Below are positions 54,901 through 64,000 of a stretch of 64,000 bases of DNA, piece after piece; position 1 is the stretch's first letter; every line of letters begins with the position of its first letter. The DNA comes from Metaphire vulgaris. Its lineage: Eukaryota; Annelida; Clitellata; Crassiclitellata; Megascolecidae. The stretch covers positions 12,270,719-12,334,718 of the forward strand of contig CM030834.1 of assembly GCA_018105865.1 (NCBI GenBank), given 5' to 3'. The translations under genes were made by a program, and so were the position numbers. Below the pieces are notes generated by a model, which saw only the letters and a list, made by a program, of their open reading frames with translations, made no database searches and was not told the origin of the DNA.

Positions 54901-57900
54901 TCTATTGCATTTTCAACAGCTTTTGCAGTATGGTATTTCCATTATTTCAAGGTCATTGGCCAGACAAGTAGTGAATCAAAATTTTCAAGTAATAATCAAG
55001 GCGCTACACAATTTAAATTATGTGAAGTTTAGCGCCAAAACGCGAAAATATTGGAAAGTCGAAATACGAACCACATTAAGTTGAATTCTCTTGTTTTTGT
55101 TGTAAATTGTACGAAATTTATATCAAAAGGTGCCGTATATTTTAAAATATATGCCGTATTTGCTTAGAATTTCTTGGAATATGAGTTTAACCTTTTTTTT
55201 GGCAAAAGTTTTTTTAAACAAAAAACCTTACAATCAATTTTTATGTGACATGGGTGTCCATTTGAGCATGTAATTGAAGTATATTTGTTCATAATTGATT
55301 ATCAGACCAAATATGGGTATGTTCCCATATGGGAACGTTGCCGGATGAGTGCAATGTTCCCATATGGGAACATGCCATTATTTATTGTATTATATCAAAC
55401 AATGATGTCAATCGCTGTACATGTAATCAAGTCTTATGGCTCGTAATATTTTAAGGCAGCCTGTAGATGCAACTTTCTGCATAAAAAGAACAGAAATTAC
55501 TCTAAAACACGTTCAGCAATTGTGCATCAAGTGTACAGTCTAACGCACTGATTGTAAATCAAGGACGTGAGTGATAAATTTCAAAGCACACTGTTCCTTT
55601 ATCACAGTGCAGACGAGGATCACATTTAGCACACTTTTCGTACATGTATTTCCTTGATACATGCCATAACGCTCTGAGAACAACTCATTATGTGATGCCC
55701 AACTCCATCAAAACGTAAACTATCCGGTAGGCCAGGACATGGACCTCCACCAACCTGGCACCTTGGCTCACCAAGTTCCATCTTCAGCAAACACAGTGCA
55801 ATTTCATGAAGAACGGTCAAATGATCAAGCTTCAGTCCTGCAACACTGCAGTGCAATCTCCATGCTGCCACAACATACACATTGACTACATTCAGAACCA
55901 GTGGTCACCACCACTTCTTTCCCCGAATGGTTGGTCTGTAGGCTGCAAGCAGTCGGTACATAAAGTCGACGCCTTCCACACCTTCATTGTATCGCCTCTC
56001 TACATGTGGCTGTGTTGACAGCAACTTATGGGCTGCCTTTGACGTGGCGTTTACAGAGAGGACAGGCTTATGGGTATGACAGGTGCTTGCAACATTTACC
56101 ACAGCATTACCAAGTAATTTTGTGACAAAAACTTTCTTATTGCAACAGTATTCAAAGCTTCATCTGGCAGACTTTGTCTTCATTGTGCTTGATGGTACGA
56201 GATGTTGCTTTGCATCACCAATTCTGTTGTGTCTCACAGTTCCTGATGCGCGAACACCTCTTTCAGACAATGTCTCCAAAGATTTTTGTGAAAGATACTG
56301 GCTTTTCTCCACTTTGCCCAATAATGTTGGCTCTTTTCTTCCTTCGCACAGGAGGGTCTTCTGTTTAACTCTCACTACTCTCTGTTTCTTTTACTTCTGT
56401 TTCAAGTACTCCGGCTGTTTCAAAGGCACCTTCATTTTTCAGATCTTCCAGAACATTTTCCAAGTCGCTGTCAACTCCTCGAACTCCATCTGCTGGTCAG
56501 TGGCGGCTCCACATGGAGGCCCGGGAGCCCGTGCCCCTTATTGAATGCCTGGCCCCCAGTGGTCCCCTGTTGGGATCCTATAATTACTAATACATACCTG
56601 ACAACAAATATCTGGCCCCAGTGCATAGAAGTTTCAACCCAACGCCCCCCCCCACTTGCCAGATCCTGGAGCCGCCACTGATCCTGGCGGAAGTACCACA
56701 ATGGCTACAGGGTTGCAAACTGAGCTGACAGCCTCTATAGCTTCTCCTGTAGTGGAAACCTTGAATGCTTTTCTCCTTATGCCGTAACGTGTCCATCCCT
56801 GCGCAAGTGATTTAAAACCACATTTATGCAGTCATCCGGCAACGTTCCCATATGGGAACATAAAGGTTAACATGCACATTTTGTGCAAAAATGCAAACTT
56901 GTAACAAAGAGTATCAGTTTATCAAGCACTGCTATTGCAAAACTGAAAGAATACTCAAAAAACAACTTTAAAAACATGCCTGGCCTTTCAGGAACACTCT
57001 TTGACGAAATGTATGAAATTACGTGACAGAAATTCTAATGGTTCGAGACTTATTCTTCAAAAATGTACACAGTTACAATTAATATTACTAACTTTTCTGT
57101 CCACTTTATTATCACTCACATGTAACTCTTTAAAATAATCTACTTTGTGGTAATTAAATATTTGAGTAAGTCATCAATTTCTTGCAGTGTTTGTCAATGT
57201 TCCCATATGGGAACGTTGCCAAAAAAAAGGTTAAACAAGCTTTGAAGGTGATACATTCATGTTAAACCTAAGCTGATCGCTTCATGTCTTGACTGTCTAT
57301 GATTTTTAGAGAAGCTTATTAATTTGGCGCCTTAACAATGTTAATATTTATTCAAAAAAGCTATTAACGAATTGTCACAATAAATAAATAGGCCTACATT
57401 TAGCGTTTTCTGCGTTACTAATGAGTGTTTCTCGTTGTCTTGCTTTTCTTCGTTTATAAACTAATTACGTCACCACAGTAAAAATAATATGTTAATTTTT
57501 GTGTTAGCTAAAACATAATGAACGTTTTTTACGTTGTATATATTTTCAGGAAAAATGCATTTTTAAAGTTTTTATTTCTTTTATACATCTGCAACACCTA
57601 TGGAAATATGCATACAATAAGCAGAAAGTGAGATAATTTGAAGTTATTTTAGGGAAAGTTTGAAATTATTTTAGGGAAACATGACACTTTATTTTAATAT
57701 CTTAAAAATGGCTATTAAATATTTAATACTTTAGCAACAAATATTTAAAATGTTAATGCTACTCTGCTATAAACTAAATTAATGATACTAAAATTACCAA
57801 TGATGATTGATAATGTATATCGTCATATTAATTATAAGTATTTTGGCTCTTTGTATATGCAGTCTGCCTAATGTGGTATTAGGTTTTTTCATGTGGCCCT

Positions 57901-60900
57901 TTAAGGAAAAGTTTGCCCACCTCTGCTTTAATACATTCTATGATATTGTCATGATATTGTCATGCACTTTTGTTTATAATTCATTGAATAAATCTTAAGC
58001 AGACTTTGTTTGAAGATATATTCAAAATATGGCCACTTGCTTTCACAGAAAAGCTGTCTGCATGCAGAGGGTTCACTATATCTGATCTAAGCAAAACTGG
58101 GTTTTTATCAAAACCCACATTGAATGACCTTAGAAAATTTGTGACCTTGAAGCAATTATAGTTTGAACATTGTATATATTGACTAAGACAATCTGGCATC
58201 ACTTTGCATTGAGGATGGGTATTGTTTAAGGAATTTAGCTGGCTTATTAAATATGTATTTAAGTTTAACCTAATGAAATTCAGGGCTGAGAAATGAAAAT
58301 GCTTACTGTATGTCGAGGTCATCTGGCTTGTATTGCATTATTAGCTGAGTGAAGCACTCTTTCTTAATCTAAGTGTTTACTGCTTAGACAGCAGAAGTGT
58401 TACTACTATTGGTTCTTGTCAAAGTCCATACTGAATGCATTTACTGGCAAGGTGTAACAGTTCAAGAATTCATTATTGGGTTTATCAGAATTAAGTAGTT
58501 GTTTCTCTAACAGTCTAAATTGCTTAAATTCCACGTAGATTACTGGTACTTGTGAAGATTGTTATGCAGGTCAACTTTGCTTAAACCATAACTTGATCAG
58601 CATTACTACAGAAGTAATTTCTTTCCTTTATCATGTGCAGAGCTTCATGGGGTTTCAGACAAATTACCAGAAGAAGTTTCAATTACCCAAATAAAACTGT
58701 ATTGCAGTGCATTTGACCTATGGAATTGGTGATAGTCATCTAACAAATTAATGCGATTTGCAGCTCCTGCATTTTCAGATGCATGTCTAGGCATATGCAT
58801 CTGTTAGTAGCTATGCTGCCTGCAGAGACCTTAATGTTGATGTATGCAGGATTGTGTTATTAAGAAAACCACTGTTGTTAGTACATACATAGATAGACTT
58901 TAGATCACTTGCATGTGCTTCAGACTACTTCTTAGGGTTCACACATCTGCATTGCTTAATATATATATGCAGAGCTCAGTTTCAGACTTTGTTTACCTAT
59001 AAGTATATGCAAACTGTTGCTCTCCTTGTAATGGACACGGGATTGTGAAAATAACTGTGAAATTTAATAGGAATTGATAAAGATACAGAAAATAAATGAT
59101 CTATCGATATTGCAAATATGTGCATTTGTAGGGTATTGCAGATAATTTGATTTGTCAGGAGGCTGAGGGGCTTGCTCCCTCACCGGTTGAACCTTGACTA
59201 CTATGGTTAAAAAATTTTGGATTTTACTTGTCAGACAATAACTGCAGGAAAAACTTTCTAGGGTGGGAGTAGAAATCAAATTTGAGAAACGATGAATGTA
59301 ACTGAAATTTCATCTGTATGTCTACATGGACTAAGTCATGTAATGACAACTATCATGAACTCTTACTCAAAAGTTTGCAAGATGATAGGTCCATTGTAAT
59401 TGAAGTAGTCTGTAGATTTATTTATAGACATAACTGACTGAGCATCTACCAAATTGTGGTCTATTTATCTGCAATTTGCAGAGCTGTCATTAAATGTTAT
59501 TTTGGAAGGAAAGATATATAAATCATGCCTCTCTCTTGATCAGCAAATGAGCTAAATTTTCTGTGATATTAGCCCAAAATCTGTATTGTAGTAGCTTCAG
59601 ATATTTACTAGGGCTGCGGAAATTAACGATTAATTATTCGATTAATCGTCAAAGAAAATTAACGATTAATTTAAAATTAACGATTAATTTTTAAATTTTT
59701 TTTGGTTAAACTATTAATCTTACTTACTGATTTTTTCAGAACCGGAAGTTGTACAATTATACACAAAAACAAAAATGGATGCGGTTAGCGATAAATCAAA
59801 TAAGTATAAGGCCATTTCAGGCCGTTTGTCTGACCATTTTGGTTTCAAATTAGCGTCCGATGGAACAATAATAAATGCGGAAAATGTTTGCTGTGTGCAT
59901 TGCCACAAGTCGTTCGCGTTTCACGGTTCTAACACTTCTCTTAGCTACCACTTGCAGCATGTACACCCTGTTCAGTATCAAAAGGTTCTCGACAGTAAGC
60001 CATCTGCGTCGTCATCTAGTAGTTCCCAACAGGTAAAATGCTACAGTTTATCCGCGAAATGAACGACCAGTGAGTTCTCAATTGCAGAATGATCTCAACA
60101 GTTCGTTGGCTACATGGATTGCAACATCTGGTCGACCAATATCAATTGTAGAAGATGAAGGTCTTCAGCAGACACTTCGTGTAGCTCTTCAGAATGACGC
60201 CTATAAACTGCCCAGTAGGCGTACTGTTGATGGTTTGCTGTCTAAGATGTATGACAGTGAGCTACTGGAACTGAAGAAACGAATTGAAAAGTCAACAGCA
60301 CTTGCAATAACTTCCGATTTCTGGACATCAATGGGTAATGAATCTTATTGTGGTATAACGGGGCATTGGGTAGATGATGACTGGAAAATGCAGTATGCAG
60401 CTTTGGAATGCCTGCATATGGAAGAACGTCATTATGCTGCTAATGTTGCTCAAGTTTATGAGACATTTGCAGCTAATTGGGATATAACCACAAAGTTGAT
60501 GGCTGTTGTAACTGACAATGCTCGAAATATGACTGCTGCTGTCGCAAAAACGGTGTTTCAGCACATCCCTTGTGTGGCTCACACCTTGCAGTTAAGCATT
60601 CTCGCCGGGTTTAAAGAAGCTGACACTAATTTGCTGTTTGCTAAATGTAGAAAAGTGGTGGGACATTTCAAACATAGTGCTGCTAATACCAGTGAACTGG
60701 AAAACTGCAATGACTCAGATTCGCCATTACACAAGTTACAGCAGGATGTTCCAACGCTGGAACAGCATTTGCATAATGATGAAGAGTTTGCTGCAGGCTA
60801 AAGATGCTATGATCGCTTACATGGCTGCACCTTGCGGTAAAAGCTTTAAGGGTCCAAAACTGTTGGACAGTGACTGGGAAAGAATGTCGTAGTATGTTGA

Positions 60901-63496
60901 AGTCCTGGAATTGTTTTGTGAAGCTACTGAGTTGCTTGGCGGTGACAAGTATGTTTCTTGCAGCAGTGTTCTTCCTGTACTGTCATCATTAACAAAGCAT
61001 TTAAATGTCCACGATGATGACCCTGGATACATAGCAAGATTTAAGTCATCAACTCTCGTTGACTTTCAAGCTCGGGTAACTGGCATGAATGGCATTGAAG
61101 TAGTCAGGATTGCAACTGCACTGGACCCACGTTACAAAAGTTTGCGATCTTTCACAGAGGAAGCTAAATGTCAGACTTGGACAGCTATACTCGACAGATT
61201 ATCTGCAACATCAGTCAGTGATGCTGAACAGTCCCATGTCAGTGATTCTGTGGTGTCTGATACTGTTCGTGACACAACAACCAAACGCCTGAAACTGATG
61301 GATTGGGATTCTGACATTGACGGTTTCTGAAACTGCTTCTGATGAACTTGGCGTTACAAATTGGAGAAAAGAATTGGTGACGTTGAAGATCCTCTGTTAT
61401 GGTGGAAATCGAATCAACATCGCTTTCCCAGACTGGCTACGCTGGCTAAGACTATGCTTTGTATTCCAGCAACATCAGTACCTTGCGAGAGACTGTTCAG
61501 TTCTGCAGGCTACATTATGAACAAGACCCGTTGTTCTCTTGACCCACAAAACGTTACAATGCTCGTATGTCTGCGTGATTGGCTGCGCAAGTAATGTTGA
61601 ACTTAGTAATGTTTCTGCAGCCCGTTTGAACTAAGTCACATGATATTAGAACTTAGAAGTCAGAAGACTGAACAAACGCTCTTTGTTGTATGTTGCTGTT
61701 AGTGTAGGGGGCCTACTGTTTACGATTTGTGGTCCGAATGCGATGTCACATTTAACTAAATTAAAGATTAATTAATCGTTAATTTTGGATTAGTTAACTA
61801 TTAAAAAAAATTTAATCGTTACCAGGCCTAATATTTACTTTTAGTATGATTTCGATTTGAAAATGCTATCATTTAATAGATGGTCAATCAGACACTAATT
61901 CTATCCCTGTGCATGTGGTTTATCTTTACCTTTATCTTTCTCGACAACTTCTATAGCGCCGTACGCATAACGAAGGCCTAAGTCAAATGCGCTTTGACAT
62001 AATTTGGCATGCCGATGGCTAACGTAGGATGACGCACAATTTAAGACAGCGTAAAGTCTGCCCTGATGGAAACGAAGGAAATCGCCGCCCTAACACACAC
62101 GGTGGTGAATCCCGTAGAAAGCGGCATTCCGCTGTAGAACCATCCGCAACAGACACGTCAAAGGAACAAAACATGGGATAAGATGTTGAAATTTGCAGAT
62201 GTTGTGAGAACTGTCCGCGAGGCAAGACCACACGGAGAATTTCTGAGATGCGGACTCCCTTGAGTAGACTGTCACCAAACTAGGTAAATCCGACTTAAGA
62301 TGGAATTCCGGGTTACGATTAGAACGGAAGTCGTAGTATTTCGGCACGGGTATCTAGTCTGCAGGTCTGCCAAGCAGCGTTGATGAAAAAATCGCAAAAC
62401 AAAATGGGGGACCAGACACAATGAATCAGCGACTAAAAATGTCCAAATCCACCCGAGAAAAGCGCAGAGGACCTCCCGAAAATGACAAGAAGGTCACTAC
62501 TCGCATATTTTGCACTGAAACGAGCACAAAATATCGTCGAACTGCCCAGAACAACGCTTTTCCGAGGCATGCACATTTTGATGTGACATTTTGACACTTT
62601 GTGACTTGTTTTGACATTTTGACATTATGATGCACATTTTGGTTATTCAAATAATTTCTTTGGCATTGGCATATATTAACAGAAAGATTCTCTAAGCACA
62701 ACTAGCTACGATGTCAGTTAGCATGATGTCAGTGGATATTTTGATGGCAAGCTCAAATAGAAAGGTTCCACGTAGGTGGAAGCTCAAAAATAGAGGATTT
62801 GACATTGGAGATTTGATGGACTATTCATTCAGTGATTCAAGTACATTTGGGTAAGAACAGTTCAGCAGGGCGTATGATGATTTGCTGTTGGAAATGTTAG
62901 AGCTGTTGGCTGTTGTATAATCTGCTGTTTCTTTTTATTGCTTGTAGGTCTTCCAGATCCATTTGCTAAGATCTGTGTTGATGGATCTGGTCAATGTCAT
63001 TCCACAGACATTTGTCGTGCAACGCTTAATCCAAACTGGGATCAAGAATTTGATTTGTAAGAATAGAATATGTTTATGAAATTAGCTTATCATAAATATC
63101 TATCTGATTTTGGCCTTGTTGTGAACCATGACATTAAGAAAGTTTTCTTTATTATATTTTTTTGACTTTGCTACTGTCCTTGAAATCTTCATGACTTGAA
63201 GTTTCATTATTGATGAATAACCCTTAACAAATGGTTTTGTAAATCACAATTTAGTTACTGGTAATAAGTATTTGTCTACATGTGTTTTTCTGCATTTGTG
63301 TTGTTTGTTGTAGATTGGTTATATATTATACTGTGAAATACAAATTATTGTTTTGTCAGACGTTTAGCTAACAAAGACTCTGTAGTCATTGGAATTTGGA
63401 ATCAGAAGAAAATTAATAAATCGCAGACAAATTCTGGACTTCTTGGATTTATCTGCCTGTCGTCTGGTTTCATCCAACGAATTAAAGGCACAGGCG
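48852..63496 (+). CDS. SMURF: SMURF-type HECT E3 ubiquitin ligase, 5' part (exons 1-4)
   Basis: Exons 48852-48906, 50980-51018, 62948-63056 and 63360-63496 join in phase (1, 1, 2) to give 113 residues. The start is MANTDERRNGLHAEVRLT, then V-LGAKNLVKKEFF, R-LPDPFAK and DGSGQCHSTD, NPNWDQEFDL, then LANKDSVVIGIWNQKKINK and LLGFICLSS. This matches the SMURF1/2 N terminus and C2 domain along its length, including exon boundaries as I recall them in vertebrates. C2 domains of this family bind membrane phospholipids. SMURFs ubiquitinate SMADs, BMP/TGF-beta receptors and RhoA. WW and HECT domains must lie beyond the window. Intron 1 is 2.1 kb, intron 2 is 11.9 kb and transposon-filled, intron 3 is 0.3 kb. 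Whether it is orthologous to SMURF1 or SMURF2, or predates their split, cannot be told here. Confidence 0.92.
50201..50282. mobile_element. TTAA mini-element, copy 3
   Basis: TTAA-CCCCTTAACCGGG at the left and CCCCAGTTAAGGGG-TTAA at the right; core tttacattgagttacag as in copies 1 and 2. The middle differs (gatggctcagagccgtc in place of the atatatcc stretch). Confidence 0.85.
50376..50444. mobile_element. TTAA mini-element, divergent relative
   Basis: TTAA-CCCTTTTGCTGCC at the left and CATTAGGGG-TTAA at the right. Same size class and ends but a different core, 93 bp downstream of copy 3. Confidence 0.5.
50980..51018 (+). CDS. SMURF: Smurf exon 2 (39-nt microexon)
   Basis: Acceptor cttttatatattttcag, donor TTTTTTC/gtaagt. 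The 13 codons LGAKNLVKKEFF plus shared codons correspond to LCAKNLAKKDFF of human SMURF1. Too short to be found as an open frame. Confidence 0.88.
51019..54743. other. Smurf intron 2, left part
   Basis: 3.7 kb of AT-rich, relatively repeat-poor sequence with no gene, strong hairpin or element boundary that I can support. Open frames at 52573-52958 lack motifs. Confidence 0.6.
55620..56795 (-). pseudogene. piggyBac transposase remnant
   Basis: From the N-terminal side: an acidic stretch (DLENVLEDLKNEGAFE), then LSQKSLETLSERGVRASGTV and RHNRIGD (56290-56220), then VERRYNEGVEGVDFMYRLL, AYRPTIRGKKWW (56020-55910) and LGEPRCQVGG-x-DSLR-x-DGVGHH (55770-55690). G-T-V-R-x-N-R and the YN-x-x-x-x-GVD / Y-R-x-x-x-R-x-KKWW block are piggyBac hallmarks. 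The central catalytic segment with the first Asp residues appears deleted, and stops and a MITE break the rest, so it is inactive. Confidence 0.8.
56498..56680. mobile_element. CAGTGGCGGCTCC MITE, copy 3
   Basis: The ends CAGTGGCGGCTCCACATGG and (inverted) CAGTGGCGGCTCCAGG enclose about 183 bp similar to copies 1 and 2 (tggcccccagtgg, cttgccagatcctgg). No clean 8-bp duplication is visible, though atctgctggt and atcctggcgg on the two sides are partly alike. Confidence 0.8.
57926..59608. other. Smurf intron 2, middle part
   Basis: 1.7 kb with no recognised gene or element; apparent frames lack motifs. Confidence 0.6.
59609..61830 (+). mobile_element. hAT transposon in Smurf intron 2 (2222 bp)
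   Basis: The ends TAGGGCTG and (inverted) TAGGCCTG are flanked by perfect atatttac at 59601-59608 and 61831-61838. Both subterminal zones are rich in attaacgattaat words (59620-59700 and 61755-61815). A BED-type hAT transposase gene runs on the plus strand, the same direction as Smurf. Confidence 0.95.
59775..61594 (+). pseudogene. hAT transposase (BED finger), several disabling changes
   Basis: Order: BED zinc finger CVHCHKSF...HLQHVH (residues about 40-63); a frame change near 60055; then RPISIVEDEGLQQ, ITSDFWTSMGN, VVTDNARNMTAAV and CVAHTLQLS. Near 60753-60757 two bases are missing from the family's DVPTRWNS motif. The frame then continues KSLLQAKDAMIAYM to an in-frame TAG at 60890-60892. 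It goes on through VLPVLSSLTKHL and LDPRYKSL. Frames shift twice around 61310-61385. The end is EDPLLWWK, FPRLATLAK and the dimerisation block PATSVPCERLFSSAG to the stop at 61594. All family landmarks are present, but it is inactive as read. Not a domesticated gene: terminal repeats and target duplication surround it. Confidence 0.9.
61839..62947. other. Smurf intron 2, right part
   Basis: Holds the phrase cttctatagcgccgtacgc (61948), related to those near 3010 and 8506, and otherwise no recognised element. A run of gacattttgacactttgtga words lies at 62580-62635. Confidence 0.5.
62948..63056 (+). CDS. SMURF: Smurf exon 3
   Basis: Acceptor tttattgcttgtag, donor TTTGATTT/gtaaga. Encodes LPDPFAKICVDGSGQC, HSTD and LNPNWDQEFDL, the most conserved part of the SMURF C2 domain (human has FAKIVVDGSGQCHSTD and L-D-PKWNQHYDL). 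Confidence 0.95.
63360..63496 (+). CDS. SMURF: Smurf exon 4
   Basis: Acceptor ttattgttttgtcag, donor GGCG/gtaagt. Encodes LANKDSVVIGIWNQKKINKS, GLLGFICLSS and IQRIKGTG; human SMURF1 has V-W-N-H-KKIHK, FLG and RLKDTG. Next exon lies beyond the window. Confidence 0.93.
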
Positions 63497-64000
63497 GTAA
63501 GTGTTCTTTGGTAATTTAAACTTTTGCTGTCCTACGTGTCATGAGTTCTTGAAATTCCAAAAAAAGATCTTGGGGATGGATCTATGACCTTGAGAAACTT
63601 CATATTGTCTTGTTAGTGGGAGATCTGAAATTTAAAAATGCCCAATGTGCTGACTTATGAACAAAGAAGTTGTTTCATTTTCTTATCTGCTGTAATTTGA
63701 AATTTTTAAGTAGCATTTACAATGACTGTAATTTCAGACTACACTGCCTCTTAGAGAAGCCAGCAATCAATCAACTTCTATGGTGCCACTACCATTTTGC
63801 ACTGGCATTAGTCATGGCGCACCAAAGCCACTTGAGACAAATTAGAACTGGGTCAAGCTAGAATAAGTCCACTTCTGTGGAGGTTGTAATTAATCTACAG
63901 GAGAGAGGTCAAATCGAGGCAGTTGTGCTTTTAAAGGTAATCTGAAACTGGAGGAAAAATGATTATAATATACCTGCACCTTTTATTTTACAATTTTGTC
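63497..64000. other. Start of Smurf intron 4
   Basis: Contains tcaacttctatggtgccact (63773), another copy of the dispersed cttctatagcgcc phrase, and no exon before the window ends. Confidence 0.6.

Larger units (their letters stand above)
55191..57230 (-). mobile_element. piggyBac transposon with palindromic subterminal repeats
   Basis: Both ends read CCTTTTTTTTGGCAA inward, with TTAA at 55187-55190 and 57231-57234, the diagnostic piggyBac target. Four copies of the perfect palindrome gttcccatatgggaac lie at 55321, 55356, 56844 and 57199. A 28-bp inverted repeat (55321-55348 against 56832-56859) includes gttgccggatga. A transposase remnant is on the minus strand. A MITE (56498-56680) is nested within. 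Confidence 0.93.
54744..57925. mobile_element. GGGTGGGCAAAC hAT-like element hosting a piggyBac
   Basis: The left end CAGGGGTGGGAAAACATGCGG and right end (inverted) CAGAGGTGGGCAAACTTTTCC have flanks cattatta and ctttaata, 6 of 8 alike. Interior phrases (atgcggctcatgccactgga; gaaagtgagataatttgaag) match the partial copy at 39749-40437. The piggyBac at 55191-57230 is nested inside. Confidence 0.65.

Overview
This is a eukaryotic nuclear genomic window, almost certainly from an animal. The coding sequence is split into short exons with GT-AG introns, there are no bacterial-style operons, and most of the DNA is transposon-derived. The recognisable host genes are metazoan (a SMURF-type E3 ubiquitin ligase, a MOLO1/TPM-like secreted protein, an MGAT2-type N-acetylglucosaminyltransferase). 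The recurrent word TAGGCCTA, the many GGGGCTGTCCAT elements and the repeat style suggest a marine invertebrate, perhaps an echinoderm or related deuterostome. That last step is inference and is not proven by the sequence.

Layout. 1-14.2 kb is a repeat graveyard: a decayed hAT transposon (201-2327) holding a second element that holds a third; a tRNA-derived SINE; LINE 3' ends; and a series of short hAT-type non-autonomous elements, most with exact 8-bp target duplications. 14.6-24.4 kb (minus strand) is a five-exon gene model whose splice phases all agree (753 nt, 250 aa): a secreted, probably membrane-anchored MOLO1/TPM-like protein. Its large intron carries a 3.3-kb hAT transposon nested in another element. 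24.6-30.3 kb is bounded by CACTG...CAGTG inverted repeats (CACTA/CMC-like). It contains an unidentified acidic ORF, a transposon-protein tail and, strikingly, three consecutive in-phase exons of an MGAT2-like gene. 30.3-48.4 kb is intergenic: microsatellites, LINE pieces, SINEs, piggyBac-like TTAA mini-elements, Harbinger-like elements and hAT remnants. 48.85-64 kb (plus strand) is the 5' part of a Smurf gene: four exons encoding the N terminus and most of the C2 domain, running off the window. Its 11.9-kb intron 2 contains a piggyBac element nested in another element (54.7-57.9 kb) and a hAT transposon (59.6-61.8 kb).

The host genes do not form a pathway together; they are independent neighbours. 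The unifying theme is repeated insertion of DNA transposons, especially hAT. Eighteen elements have perfect 8-bp target-site duplications, so relative insertion order can be read directly. All element and exon boundaries were read by eye; family names rest on remembered family motifs and were not searched against any database.
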